A DNA stretch of 14,100 bases from Clostridia bacterium (GCA_017414725.1 JAFQKZ010000029.1:1-14100), one strand, 5' to 3'. Positions 5,247 through 13,882 are shown, counted from the stretch's first letter. The notes: generated by a model from the letters alone, not told the origin. Numbers and translations are program-made.

Positions 5247-6029
5247 TTGAATAAATATTTTAAATATTCGTTTGTTGTAACATGTTGTTCATTTTTAACG
5301 TGTGCGGCTACAAATGGAATGAAACCTTTCGTGCCAGCAAATCCGGCTCAATATAGTGAATCAACGCCACGTCAAGATAGACACCCATTTGATCCGTCTT
5401 CTGTATCAACTACAGAATCTGTTACAGAAGAATTACCACCGCGTTTACAACCACTGCCATTCACACATCAGCAAACTGTAATGGGACATATGCAGCAATT
5501 TATTCAACTTATGAACACTGAAAACCCTGTTACATATACTTGGATCTTCAACTTACCAGGTTACCAAGTTAATATTACTATTTCCAATCACGGTTTTCAT
5601 AAATACAAATTTAGTATAAATAATATAACAACTAATGATAAATTTGTCGTTAATAGCGAATTTGGTCGGTTCGAGGTGGAAGGCCAAGGCCCTTATAATA
5701 GAGGTTTTGACTTCCTGAATGAAATATACTTGTACCATTGTACGGCATGTGATACAATTGATGCAACTCATCCAACTATATCGTCAGTTTTGCCTCATGT
5801 GTACAGATGTCCGTTTAACTCTTGCGGGCTAGATATTAATTGTCATAATCCGACAAAAGGTCATCGTGGTTATTGTACTCATTACGGACATTTTCATTAT
5901 CCACAACATGGGCAACTGATATACAGATTCGATTGTAACTTAGCACGAAACATTTGCAAGGCTTATGAAGACGGTACTTTGCGTCAGGGGAATCCTCCTT
6001 GTCCATTGACTTTATTCCAGCATCAATAA
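5247..6029 (+). CDS. Secreted Cys/His-rich protein C, unknown function
   Basis: I do not recognise this family. The start is TTG 5247-5249, supported by AAGGAGAG at 5233-5240, six nt upstream; the nearby ATG at 5243 stops after three codons. The 260-residue product has a hydrophobic N-terminus (8-22) that looks like a signal peptide. Cysteines at 13, 14 and 19 lie in it, but without a clean lipobox. A Pro/Ser/Thr-rich stretch (26-72) and a beta-rich segment (95-145: YTWIFNLPGYQVNITIS) follow. The C-terminal domain (160-255) has nine Cys (165, 168, 188, 193, 199, 210, 230, 237, 252) and many His, beginning with CTAC. The plan resembles A1, A2 and B but I see no clear sequence match. It lies between gyrA-end copy III and the real gyrA end, convergent with gyrA. 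Exported zinc-binding or disulfide-rich effector is inference. Confidence 0.75.
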   Translation: MNKYFKYSFVVTCCSFLTCAATNGMKPFVPANPAQYSESTPRQDRHPFDPSSVSTTESVTEELPPRLQPLPFTHQQTVMGHMQQFIQLMNTENPVTYTWIFNLPGYQVNITISNHGFHKYKFSINNITTNDKFVVNSEFGRFEVEGQGPYNRGFDFLNEIYLYHCTACDTIDATHPTISSVLPHVYRCPFNSCGLDINCHNPTKGHRGYCTHYGHFHYPQHGQLIYRFDCNLARNICKAYEDGTLRQGNPPCPLTLFQHQ

Positions 6030-6045
6030 AATTTCAACAAATATA

Positions 6046-6073
6046 CCTCTAGAACGAACTAAAATTCTGGGGG
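6046..6073. terminator. Hairpin between gene C and gyrA
   Basis: CCTCTAGAA (6046-6054) pairs with TTCTGGGGG (6065-6073), including two G-U pairs when read as plus-strand RNA, around a loop shared with the hairpin at 3302-3328. It serves the convergent ends of gene C and gyrA. Mismatches on the minus-strand RNA make it weaker for gyrA. Confidence 0.6.
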
Positions 6074-6086
6074 ATATATATTTTAA

Positions 6087-8588
6087 TTATTCTTGAGATT
6101 CTTGATTTTCAGTATTTTCTGGAGTGTCAGGGATATTATCAGTAATCTCTTCTTCCTCGTGGGGAACACACGCTACGGCGACAACTTTACTATCTTCAGG
6201 GAGCCTCATTAAAGTTACGCCCTTAGATGGCCTGGAGCATTTTCGTATGCTCTTGGCTTCGATACGAATTATCACTCCGTTGTTCGAGATCATAATCACG
6301 TCTTGATCGGGCTCGACGAGATTTATCGCAGCTACATTGCCGTATTTTTCTACGTGATAATTTATTACGCCCTGGCCGCTTCTTGACTGTAATCTGTAGT
6401 CTTCTATGTCAGATAATCTTCCGTAACCTGTTTCTGAAACAGTCAAAATATCGCAATTTTCTTTGAGTATTATCATGCCGACGATCTCGTCTTGGTCTTT
6501 GAGTTTCATTGCTCGGACGCCTCGAGCCGTTCTACCCATACACCTGACGTCTGTCTCTATAAATCTTATAGACTTGCCGTATTTCGTAGCGATAATCACT
6601 TCTTGGTTTCCGTCTGTTAGCCTGACCCAGGATAATTCGTCTCCGTCGTCTAAATCTAAAGCTATCAATCCGGATTTTCTGGAAGAGTCAAAAGAATTTA
6701 AATTTACGCGCTTAATAACACCAAATCTAGTGACCATGATTAAATATTTATCTTCGACAAACTCGGGGACTTTAATCACAGAAGTTACTTGTTCGTCAGG
6801 TCCCAGCGGTAAAATATTCTTAATATTAGTACCTTTTGAAGTTCTGGAGCCCTCAGGAATTTCATAACACTTGATTCTATAAACACGACCCATATTAGTG
6901 AAGAACAGTACATAATCGTGATTGTTAATAACAAATAATTCTTTTACTGTATCTTCTTCTCTGCGTGTCATGCCCGAAATTCCGCGACCACCACGTCTTT
7001 GGAGTCTATAACTATCTAAACTCTGACGTTTTACATAACCAAAATGAGTCAGAGTAACAGCACAATCTTCTTCGGGAATCAAATCTTCAATATCTACTTC
7101 GCCACTGATATTTTCGATTTGAGTTCTTCTTTCATCTCCAAAAGACTTTTTGATTTCAAGAGCTTCTGTTTTGATAATTTCTTTTATTTTTATCTCACTT
7201 GCCAAAATTTCGTTATATTCACTGATTTTTAAATCAAGATTATTTAATTCTTCTTCGATTTTATTTCTCTCGAGACCTGTAAGTCTTCCCAAAGGCATTT
7301 GAACTATAGCTTGAGTTTGAATATCATCTAGACCAAATCTCTCGGATAATCTTGATTTTGCTTCAGGAATAGATCCGGAACTTCTTAAAATATTTATTAC
7401 TTCGTCGATATAATCAAGAGCAATTTTGAGTCCACGTAATATATGTGCACGTTCTTTGGCTTTTTTTAGATCAAATATTACACGTCTTGTAATAACTTGT
7501 ATTTGAAACTTAATATATTCTTCTAAAATTTGTTTTAAATTTAATATTTTTGGCTCGCCGTTTACGATACTTAACATGATTATTCCGTACGTAATTTGCA
7601 ATTGCGAATAAGAAAATAATTTATTTAAAACAACTTGAGCCACGGCGTCTCTTTTTAGATCTATTTCAATATGCATGCCGTTTCTGTCAGAATGGTCTTC
7701 GATACGCGAAATTCCGTCTAATTTTTTATCTTTTACCATATCGGCAATGCTTTCTATTAATCTTGCTTTATTAACTTGATACGGCAATTCTGTTACAATT
7801 ATTTTAGACTTATTATTTTCTTCGATTATTTCTGTCTTGGCTCTAAGAATAATTTTCCCGCGACCTGTACTATAAGCCGCACGGATTCCTGATTTACCCA
7901 TAATTATTCCGCCGGTTGGAAAATCAGGGCCTTTAATATAATTACATATTTCGTGTAACTCGCACTCAGGATTATCTATGACATAACACATCGCGTCTAT
8001 GACTTCGTTCATGTTATGCGGAGGAATATTCGTAGCCATTCCTACGGCAATTCCCGTAGAACCGTTTACTAATAAATTCGGAAATCTCGACGGTAAAACA
8101 GTAGGCTCTTGTAATCTATCATCATAGTTTGACACAAAATCTACAGTTTCTTTGTCTATATCTGTGAGCATTTTTACAGATATCTTACTCATTCTTGATT
8201 CTGTATATCTGTATGCTGCTGGGGGATCTCCGTCCACAGAACCAAAGTTACCGTGCCCGTCAACTAAAATATATCTCATAGAAAAATCTTGAGCTAATCT
8301 TACAAGAGCATCATAAACCGAAGAGTCGCCATGTGGATGATATCTTCCCAAAACAGAACCTACGACGTTTGCACATTTTCTATACGCTTTGTCAGGTCCT
8401 AAATTATCTTCGAAAAGAGCGTACAATATTCTTCTGTGAACAGGCTTCAAACCATCACGCACATCAGGTAACGCACGTGAAACTATAACAGACATCGAGT
8501 AATCTAAAAAAGATTTTTTCATTTCTTTTTCTATATCTACGTCAATTATTCTCGTATCTTTTATATTAATATTATCTTGATTATCCAT
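6087..8588 (-). CDS. gyrA: DNA gyrase subunit A
   Basis: GyrA is the DNA-breaking and DNA-wrapping subunit of gyrase (GyrA2GyrB2), which introduces negative supercoils using ATP. The 833-residue length fits the family. The catalytic Tyr is Y128 in AAYRYTE. The quinolone-resistance region reads [11 protein letters not shown], with Ser and Asp at the positions of E. coli S83 and D87, so wild type there. The GyrA box QRRGGRG begins at residue 530 and separates GyrA from ParC. The six-bladed C-terminal domain is followed by an acidic tail (EEEEITD to QESQE). ATG 8586-8588 is the only plausible start because an in-frame TAA lies three codons upstream. The AGGAG-like site (8607-8612) is unusually far, about 18 nt. 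It follows the YcxB-like gene by 63 nt. Its 3' end is duplicated at 3331-3509 and, in a divergent form, at 5036-5140. Confidence 0.97.
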   Translation of the reverse strand: MDNQDNINIKDTRIIDVDIEKEMKKSFLDYSMSVIVSRALPDVRDGLKPVHRRILYALFEDNLGPDKAYRKCANVVGSVLGRYHPHGDSSVYDALVRLAQDFSMRYILVDGHGNFGSVDGDPPAAYRYTESRMSKISVKMLTDIDKETVDFVSNYDDRLQEPTVLPSRFPNLLVNGSTGIAVGMATNIPPHNMNEVIDAMCYVIDNPECELHEICNYIKGPDFPTGGIIMGKSGIRAAYSTGRGKIILRAKTEIIEENNKSKIIVTELPYQVNKARLIESIADMVKDKKLDGISRIEDHSDRNGMHIEIDLKRDAVAQVVLNKLFSYSQLQITYGIIMLSIVNGEPKILNLKQILEEYIKFQIQVITRRVIFDLKKAKERAHILRGLKIALDYIDEVINILRSSGSIPEAKSRLSERFGLDDIQTQAIVQMPLGRLTGLERNKIEEELNNLDLKISEYNEILASEIKIKEIIKTEALEIKKSFGDERRTQIENISGEVDIEDLIPEEDCAVTLTHFGYVKRQSLDSYRLQRRGGRGISGMTRREEDTVKELFVINNHDYVLFFTNMGRVYRIKCYEIPEGSRTSKGTNIKNILPLGPDEQVTSVIKVPEFVEDKYLIMVTRFGVIKRVNLNSFDSSRKSGLIALDLDDGDELSWVRLTDGNQEVIIATKYGKSIRFIETDVRCMGRTARGVRAMKLKDQDEIVGMIILKENCDILTVSETGYGRLSDIEDYRLQSRSGQGVINYHVEKYGNVAAINLVEPDQDVIMISNNGVIIRIEAKSIRKCSRPSKGVTLMRLPEDSKVVAVACVPHEEEEITDNIPDTPENTENQESQE

Positions 8589-8651
8589 ATTTTTTTAATT
8601 CGATACTCCTTAATACTTAATATTATATATTTTACATGTTTATAATAAATT

Positions 8652-9317
8652 TCACAAATTTATCGGTTCGTATTGAGTGTATCTCGGAGTCGAACCAGCT
8701 GCTATAATAGCCTGAACGTCTGCTCTTAATTCAGGCTCAATCGCTCTCAACGGTATAATTAGTCCGTGTCCCTCCGGCGAAAAAATTATTACCATATTGT
8801 TATGCTCTGTACTTTCACAAACATTATTTAAAAATATCTCCCGTATACCGCTTTTGGTTTGCACTTCGATTCTGTCAGGAAATACTTCTACTGTAAATTC
8901 TTTCTCTCGTAGCATTCTATTAACAGTAATATTATTGTTCATGTACGGCACTAAATACATACATATAATCGATGTTACCGGAAACAACCCCGCAAAACTA
9001 TAATAAGCAGACCCCGTTATTACTGAAACAGATAATAAAACTACCAATAATACTAAATTTAAAAACACGTATCTTTTTTGTACTTTCTGATATTTATCAT
9101 GCTTTTTGCTGAACTTCACGTACTCTTTAACTTCGTTTTCCGTTAAAGAATATTTTATTTTCATGCCTGTAACTTCTTCTTTATACTCCTCAGAACGTTC
9201 ATCAGCTATTATCTCAACTTCTATGTTACTATTAGAGTCAGGTTCCTCAGATTCTTCTATTTTATTGTTTTCACCGGGATTAATATCACCCGAAGGCGAG
9301 CTCGAATCTTTGTCCAT
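8652..9317 (-). CDS. YcxB-like membrane protein
   Basis: The 221-residue protein has an acidic, Ser/Glu-rich N-terminus (1-50), a short segment beginning MKIKYSLTENEVKEY, two transmembrane helices (about 83-101 and 106-125), and a C-terminal soluble domain. The pattern after the second helix, with FTVEVFPDRIEVQTKSG and later VIIFSPEGHGLIIPLRA, resembles the YcxB-like domain of small Bacillota membrane proteins, whose function is not established. ATG 9315-9317 is supported by AGGAGG four nt upstream, so the acidic leader is probably real and not an overextended start. A promoter lies at 9369-9397. It is 63 nt from gyrA and probably co-transcribed. The family assignment is from pattern memory and is moderate. 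Confidence 0.7.
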   Translation of the reverse strand: MDKDSSSPSGDINPGENNKIEESEEPDSNSNIEVEIIADERSEEYKEEVTGMKIKYSLTENEVKEYVKFSKKHDKYQKVQKRYVFLNLVLLVVLLSVSVITGSAYYSFAGLFPVTSIICMYLVPYMNNNITVNRMLREKEFTVEVFPDRIEVQTKSGIREIFLNNVCESTEHNNMVIIFSPEGHGLIIPLRAIEPELRADVQAIIAAGSTPRYTQYEPINL

Positions 9318-9368
9318 TGTTCCTCCTAAAAATATATAAAAATCTATACATAAACAAAAATCATATTT

Positions 9369-9397
9369 ATTATATATTCTCGAGATTTAAAATTCAA
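9369..9397 (-). promoter_or_regulatory. Promoter of the YcxB-like gene (and probably gyrA)
   Basis: On the minus strand TTGAAT (9392-9397), 17 nt, TATAAT (9369-9374), about 50 bp upstream of the start at 9317. The -10 is perfect and the -35 matches four of six. Between it and the mgs terminator, 9398-9557 is AT-rich with no gene that I can see. Confidence 0.6.
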
Positions 9398-9562
9398 GCC
9401 TTGTTTTTATATCAAATTTATTTACTATACGCCTATTTTATAGTCCGGTTTGTATTATATTTATCATATAAAGAATACGCGAAAAAATAATATCGTACTA
9501 AGTGAAAAAAATTATATTTTCGAATACACCTCCAATGGCTTTTGTACACTTTGAATAAAAAA

Positions 9563-9593
9563 TCGACTAGAATTTCATCCAGTCGAATTTTTT
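9563..9593 (-). terminator. Rho-independent terminator after the methylglyoxal-synthase-like gene
   Basis: TCGACT (9563-9568) pairs with AGTCGA (9581-9586), flanked by A and T runs on both sides. On the minus strand the hairpin is followed by TTTTTT, 18 nt or more past the stop of the gene at 9611. It could also work in the other direction. Confidence 0.75.
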
Positions 9594-9610
9594 GTGTTTT
9601 AAATTATGCT

Positions 9611-10015
9611 TTAGAAAACAGGTTTCCCTATTTTACGCCATTCAAGATCCCCACGTTCGAGACCATGAATTAAAATTTCAGCAGTCGCAATATTTGTAGC
9701 TAACGGAATGATATGTAAATCGCATAATCTTAACAAATCGTCTTCTCCACGACCCATAAGTTCCGGACGGGTAGCATCTCTGAAAAATATCACGGAATCA
9801 ATTTCCCCGCAAGAAATCCTAGATGAAATCTGTTGACAGCCACCCTGCTTAGCACTCAAAAACTTCGTAACTTTTGTTCCAATGGCTTCTTCAACAAGCT
9901 TCCCAGTATTTGCAGTAGAACACAATTTGTGCTTACTCAAAATCCCAGAGTATGCTATACAAAATCTTACCATTAATTCTTTTTTTGAGTCTTGCGAGCT
10001 AAGCGCAATATTCAT
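9611..10015 (-). CDS. Methylglyoxal-synthase-like protein lacking key catalytic residues
   Basis: The fold family is clear. The C-terminal half, IPLATNIATAEILIHGLERGDLEWRK, is close to methylglyoxal synthases of Bacillota, as is IDSVIFFRD. The enzyme MgsA converts dihydroxyacetone phosphate to methylglyoxal. However, the E. coli catalytic base Asp71 (GGDQQ) is Cys60 here (GGCQQ), the PHEPD motif with the active-site His and Asp is replaced by ELMGRGEDD, and the phosphate loop TGTTG is TANTG. Only the Asp in FFRD (D80) is kept. So methylglyoxal synthesis is doubtful; a ligand-binding or altered role is possible. The start at ATG 10013-10015 (134 residues) is preferred because GGGAGG (10025-10030) is 9 nt away. 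The ATG at 10022-10024 directly abuts that site. A terminator follows at 9563-9593. Confidence 0.75.
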   Translation of the reverse strand: MNIALSSQDSKKELMVRFCIAYSGILSKHKLCSTANTGKLVEEAIGTKVTKFLSAKQGGCQQISSRISCGEIDSVIFFRDATRPELMGRGEDDLLRLCDLHIIPLATNIATAEILIHGLERGDLEWRKIGKPVF

Positions 10016-10093
10016 TAAAAACATCCTCCCAAAAACTACTTTTGCGACAAATCATATAGAAAATACTATATTAATTATAATAATCCTGTGGTA

Positions 10094-10122
10094 ATTATAT
10101 AATATTTTAACGTTACAAACAA
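10094..10122 (-). promoter_or_regulatory. Possible promoter of the methylglyoxal-synthase-like gene
   Basis: On the minus strand TTGTTT (10117-10122), 17 nt, TATAAT (10094-10099). The -10 is perfect and the -35 is weak. The 230 bp between this gene and the radical SAM gene are very AT-rich, and I see no small gene or clear terminator in them. A short inverted repeat, ATATAG/CTATAT, lies at 10054-10071 downstream. Confidence 0.35.
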
Positions 10123-10245
10123 CAAAACTACTACAATTTCTACTTTATTTTCAATTTTTTTTTTATTTTTTGTATTTTGTACATAATATTTTTTGTGTTT
10201 CTTAGCAAATTGTGATTTGATTTAACGAAATTTTTTAATATTTGC

Positions 10246-11289
10246 TCATAAATTATTCAAAATACAGTAATTATTATCAGAATTAAAAGTATTGTTTAGA
10301 GTAAGTCTTGTGTTAAAACAGCCGCCAAGACAGTTTTCAGCGTGCTCACACTTCGAACATTTCGAGCCCAAATCCGATTTATTAAAACTTCTCCTCCACG
10401 AAAAACTACTATCGTCTTCCCAAATCTCGCGCAAAGTTCTCTCACGAATATTCCCGGCAACATATTTATTATCACGTATCGAAGTACATCCTACTATATC
10501 TCCGTTATGCAACAAACCAAAGCTGTAAACACCAGCATGACAACCTGCCCATGGAGCAATATTATCATCACCAAAAGATCTTTTTAAAATTTCTTCCAGT
10601 CTTTTATCATAATATCCTATGCAATCTGAAGGGAAAATATCAATATTATTATCTTCTTTTGACACTTTTTCACAAAATTTAATTATATCGTGTATTTGAT
10701 TATAGTCTAAAATCCAATCACGATTTTTGTCAAGATTACCCATTGGGAGCCCAATCTGAACCTGCCAACAAGTTACATTTTTTGACATCAAAAATAATTT
10801 CAATTCGTCTAGAATATCTATATTTTGTTTAGTTAGCGTAGTAATACAGCCGGTTAAAATATTATATTTGTTCAAAATATCCAAAGAATCTGAAAGTCTA
10901 TCAAAAGATCCAGGTTTACGAACAAAATCATGTACTCTCTTTGGACCGTCTATACTAATCATGACACGAACTTTATCAAGTTTGCTGAGTTCACGAGCGT
11001 AATTCTCATCAATCAGCCATCCGTTCGAAATAATATTCACACATATATTTTTTTCGCGGAAATACTTAACTATTTCCATTAAATCCGGCCTGGTAAACGG
11101 CTCTCCACCGGAAATATTAGCCCATTCGAGATTCATATCAGCGCACATATCTACAAATTTCAAAGCTTCTTGGGTATCCAACTCTCCGGGCAACGCAAAC
11201 TCGCACGAAGAACCACAGTGCTTGCATCTCATGTTGCAGCCCATTGTTATTTCCCACACGCATGTAACAGGTTTAGTCTTTGTCCACAT
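10246..11289 (-). CDS. Radical SAM/SPASM domain protein
   Basis: The 347-residue protein uses S-adenosylmethionine and Fe-S clusters for radical chemistry. The CxxxCxxC cluster motif is C18, C22, C25 (CNMRCKHC), and the SAM-binding GGEP is 61-64. The C-terminal SPASM domain has a full set of seven Cys: C250, C268, then C311, C314, C320, C324 in the CX2CX5CX3C pattern, then C342. This predicts two auxiliary clusters. SPASM proteins often mature ribosomally made peptides or proteins, but some act on other substrates. I found no short precursor gene next to it, so the substrate is unknown. ATG 11287-11289 has a GGGTGAG-like site upstream. It lies 39 nt after prfB and may be co-transcribed with it. 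Confidence 0.85.
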   Translation of the reverse strand: MWTKTKPVTCVWEITMGCNMRCKHCGSSCEFALPGELDTQEALKFVDMCADMNLEWANISGGEPFTRPDLMEIVKYFREKNICVNIISNGWLIDENYARELSKLDKVRVMISIDGPKRVHDFVRKPGSFDRLSDSLDILNKYNILTGCITTLTKQNIDILDELKLFLMSKNVTCWQVQIGLPMGNLDKNRDWILDYNQIHDIIKFCEKVSKEDNNIDIFPSDCIGYYDKRLEEILKRSFGDDNIAPWAGCHAGVYSFGLLHNGDIVGCTSIRDNKYVAGNIRERTLREIWEDDSSFSWRRSFNKSDLGSKCSKCEHAENCLGGCFNTRLTLNNTFNSDNNYCILNNL

Positions 11290-11328
11290 AAAACATCACT
11301 CACCCATTAAAAATTTATATTAAATTGT

Positions 11329-12441
11329 CTAATTATTCACCGAATTTGTCAAATATGAATTTATAAATCCGTCTATTTCGCCGTCCATAACAGCTTGAAC
11401 GTTCCCAATCTCAAACCCTGTTCTATGATCTTTCACAAGCGTATACGGCATAAAAGTGTAAGATCTAATTTGCGATCCCCATGCAATTTCTTTCTGAACG
11501 CCCTTAATATCATCTATTTTGTCAAGATGTTCGCGCTCTTTTATCTCTATTAATTTCGATTTTAAAATTTTCATGGCTGTATCACGATTTTGGAACTGAC
11601 TTCTCTCGTTCTGACAAGCTACGACTATTCCGGTCGGAATATGAGTAAGTCTTACTGCCGAAGATGTCTTGTTAACATGCTGACCGCCGGCACCACTCGC
11701 TCTGAAAACATCCATTTTTATATCATCCGGAGAAATTTCGATTTTTATCTCGTCATTAATCTCAGGAATTACTTCCAAAGAAGCAAACGAAGTGTGTCTA
11801 CGCCCTGAAGCATCAAACGGAGAAATACGCACGAGTCTGTGAACACCGTTTTCACCTTTCAAAAATCCGTATGCATTCAGGCCCTCAATCAAAATCGACG
11901 CACTCTTTAGTCCTGCTTCTTCGCCATCTAAATAATCCAAAATCTTAACTTTATATTTATGCTTTTCGGCCCACCTCATGTACATTCTACACAACATTTC
12001 AGCCCAGTCCTGAGATTCTGTACCTCCGGCACCTGCGTGTAAAGTCAAAATTGCGTTTTGAGAATCATACTCACCTGTCAACAAAGTACTTAAAGTTTGA
12101 TTATCCAAATCAATTTTAAATTTTTTTAAATTATTTTCTAAGTCTATTATATCTGTGCTATTTTCATCTTGGCTTTCTAAGCAAATTTCTAATAAAATTT
12201 CTAATTCTTCAAAACTATTTTTAATATAATTATAATCTTTTAATTTGGAATTTATTGTTTTTATCTCTGAAAGAACTTTTTGGGAATTCTCTGTATCAGA
12301 CCAAAAATCACTTTTCGATGTTATAATTTCTAAATCTTTTAATTTTTGTTCCAACTCAGTAATTTTTAGAGTCTCTCCGAGAGAAATCAATTTTGGCTTG
12401 AGTTTATTCAGTTCAAGTCTAATTTCGTCAATTTGTACCAC
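11329..12441 (-). CDS. prfB: Peptide chain release factor 2
   Basis: RF2 recognises UGA and UAA stop codons and triggers peptide release. The 370-residue length is usual. The SPF anticodon-like tripeptide is at 207-209 (RISPFDASGRRHTSF) and the GGQ catalytic motif at 252-254 (SGAGGQHVNKT). The N-terminal part is a helical coiled coil (about 1-110). The start is GTG 12439-12441, 34 nt after ppa, with a GGGG stretch 8 nt upstream as a weak ribosome binding site. In many bacteria codon 25 or so is an autoregulatory UGA needing a +1 frameshift. Here the corresponding region (ISLGETLKIT) is read straight through in a single frame, so that control is absent. Confidence 0.95.
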   Translation of the reverse strand: MVQIDEIRLELNKLKPKLISLGETLKITELEQKLKDLEIITSKSDFWSDTENSQKVLSEIKTINSKLKDYNYIKNSFEELEILLEICLESQDENSTDIIDLENNLKKFKIDLDNQTLSTLLTGEYDSQNAILTLHAGAGGTESQDWAEMLCRMYMRWAEKHKYKVKILDYLDGEEAGLKSASILIEGLNAYGFLKGENGVHRLVRISPFDASGRRHTSFASLEVIPEINDEIKIEISPDDIKMDVFRASGAGGQHVNKTSSAVRLTHIPTGIVVACQNERSQFQNRDTAMKILKSKLIEIKEREHLDKIDDIKGVQKEIAWGSQIRSYTFMPYTLVKDHRTGFEIGNVQAVMDGEIDGFINSYLTNSVNN

Positions 12442-12475
12442 CCTGAACGCCCCAATTCTTAAAATTAAATTATAA

Positions 12476-13003
12476 TTATTTAAATTTTCTTTTATATAAA
12501 CTTATACAGTTCGTTATGGTTTCAATTGCTTTTTCACGACTCTGGATGTCATCTACTTGCGTTGTCTTATTTTCAAGCATCTTATAAACACTGAAAAAAT
12601 GCTTCATTTCTTCAAAAATATGAGCGGGCAATTCGGAAACAGCGGTGTATATATTGTACATCGGATCGTCTTTCGGGATCGCAATAATTTTCTCGTCGCT
12701 ACTTCCAGAATCAATCATAGTTATCATGCCAATAGGATAACATTTTACCAAAGTCATCGGATAAATCTGTTCGGAGCATAAAACTAAAACATCCAACGGA
12801 TCTCCATCATCAGCAAAAGTCCTAGGAATAAACCCATAATTCGCAGGATAATGTGTAGAAGTGTACAAAATTCTGTCTAAAAGCAACATTCCGGTATCTT
12901 TGTCAAGCTCATATTTCGACTTGCTACCCTTTGAAATCTCTATCACAGCTACAAATTCTTCTGCAGTTACCCTTGATGCGTCTATATCATGCCATACATT
13001 CAC
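12476..13003 (-). CDS. ppa: Inorganic pyrophosphatase, family I
   Basis: This enzyme hydrolyses pyrophosphate to two phosphates in the cytoplasm and pulls biosynthetic reactions forward. The 175-residue length fits the bacterial soluble family. The metal-binding signature DGDPLD is at 66-71, within RTFADDGDPLDVLVL. Other family landmarks are KYELDKDTGML (30-40), YPANYGFIP (52-60), IAIPKDDP (107-114), and the C-terminal HFFSVYKMLE. The start is GTG 13001-13003, with GAGAGGA about 11 nt upstream. It lies 27 nt after folD and 34 nt before prfB, so the three genes are likely one operon. Confidence 0.95.
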   Translation of the reverse strand: MNVWHDIDASRVTAEEFVAVIEISKGSKSKYELDKDTGMLLLDRILYTSTHYPANYGFIPRTFADDGDPLDVLVLCSEQIYPMTLVKCYPIGMITMIDSGSSDEKIIAIPKDDPMYNIYTAVSELPAHIFEEMKHFFSVYKMLENKTTQVDDIQSREKAIETITNCISLYKRKFK

Positions 13004-13030
13004 GCTCGTTACAATCCTCTCTTTTTGACT

Positions 13031-13882
13031 TCAAATTTGTAAATTATGTTGAATTTCCGCAGCTTTTACTACATTTTTCATTAACATTGCCACCGTCAGC
13101 AACCCTACGCCACCAGGCACTCGAGTAATATACGAACATTTTGGAGCTACGTTTTCGAAATCTACATCCCCACAAACTTTGTTATCTTCCGTGCGAGAAA
13201 TCCCAACATCAATCACTATCGCATTTTCTTTTACCATATTTTGACTAATAAATTTAGGCTTTCCAACTCCCGTAATCAATATATCAGCGTTAATACATAA
13301 ATTTTGTAAATTGTTCGTCTTACTATGACATATAGTTACCGTGGAATTTTCGTGCAACATCATCATCGCGACAGGCTTGCCAACTATGCTACTTCTGTTA
13401 ATTATCACGCAATTCTTACCAGTCAAGTCGATTTCGTGACTTTTGAAAATCTCTAGAATCCCCTGAGCAGTACAAGCGTACAAACCATCTCTGTTCTCAT
13501 ATAAATTATACACATTTTCCGGAGCAAATCCATCTACATCTTTTTTTGGATCTATAAATTTACAAACTCTATTTTTATCTATATGATTCGGCAACGGCAA
13601 TTGTACTAATATACCAGTAATGTTTTTATTACTATTTAATTTTTGTATAAAATCACATAATTCTGGTTCTGTGACTGTGTCAGGAAAAGCATACTCTTGA
13701 AATCCTATACCGAGCTTTTCACACGCTTTTTTTTTACTATTTACATATATTCTAGAAGAAAAAATATCTCCTACTAACACTACAGCTAAAATAGGAAAAA
13801 TATTGTTAATATTCAAAATTCTAACTTTTTCAACTAAATTACCTATAACATCTTCGGATATCTTTTTACAATCAATTATCAT
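13031..13882 (-). CDS. folD: Methylenetetrahydrofolate dehydrogenase / cyclohydrolase
   Basis: FolD interconverts 5,10-methylene-, 5,10-methenyl- and 10-formyl-tetrahydrofolate, supplying one-carbon units for purines and formyl-Met-tRNA. Motifs in order: SRIYVNSKKKACEKLGI (catalytic Tyr/Lys region), GILVQLPLP, KKDVDGF, the NADP-binding region IINRSSIVGKPVAMMML, DVGISR, and PGGVGLLTVAML near the C-terminus. Small departures from common forms are ACTAQG for PCTPxG and PGGVGL for PGGVGP. I chose ATG 13880-13882, giving MIIDCKKI like other FolD starts. A TTG nine codons upstream (13907-13909) is the alternative, and neither has a strong ribosome binding site. It is the first protein gene after the rRNA. 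Confidence 0.93.
   Translation of the reverse strand: MIIDCKKISEDVIGNLVEKVRILNINNIFPILAVVLVGDIFSSRIYVNSKKKACEKLGIGFQEYAFPDTVTEPELCDFIQKLNSNKNITGILVQLPLPNHIDKNRVCKFIDPKKDVDGFAPENVYNLYENRDGLYACTAQGILEIFKSHEIDLTGKNCVIINRSSIVGKPVAMMMLHENSTVTICHSKTNNLQNLCINADILITGVGKPKFISQNMVKENAIVIDVGISRTEDNKVCGDVDFENVAPKCSYITRVPGGVGLLTVAMLMKNVVKAAEIQHNLQI

Noticed and set aside
10025..10245. Possible small peptide gene next to the radical SAM gene
   Set aside because: Scanning both strands gave only AT-rich sequence with frequent stops and no start with a ribosome binding site.
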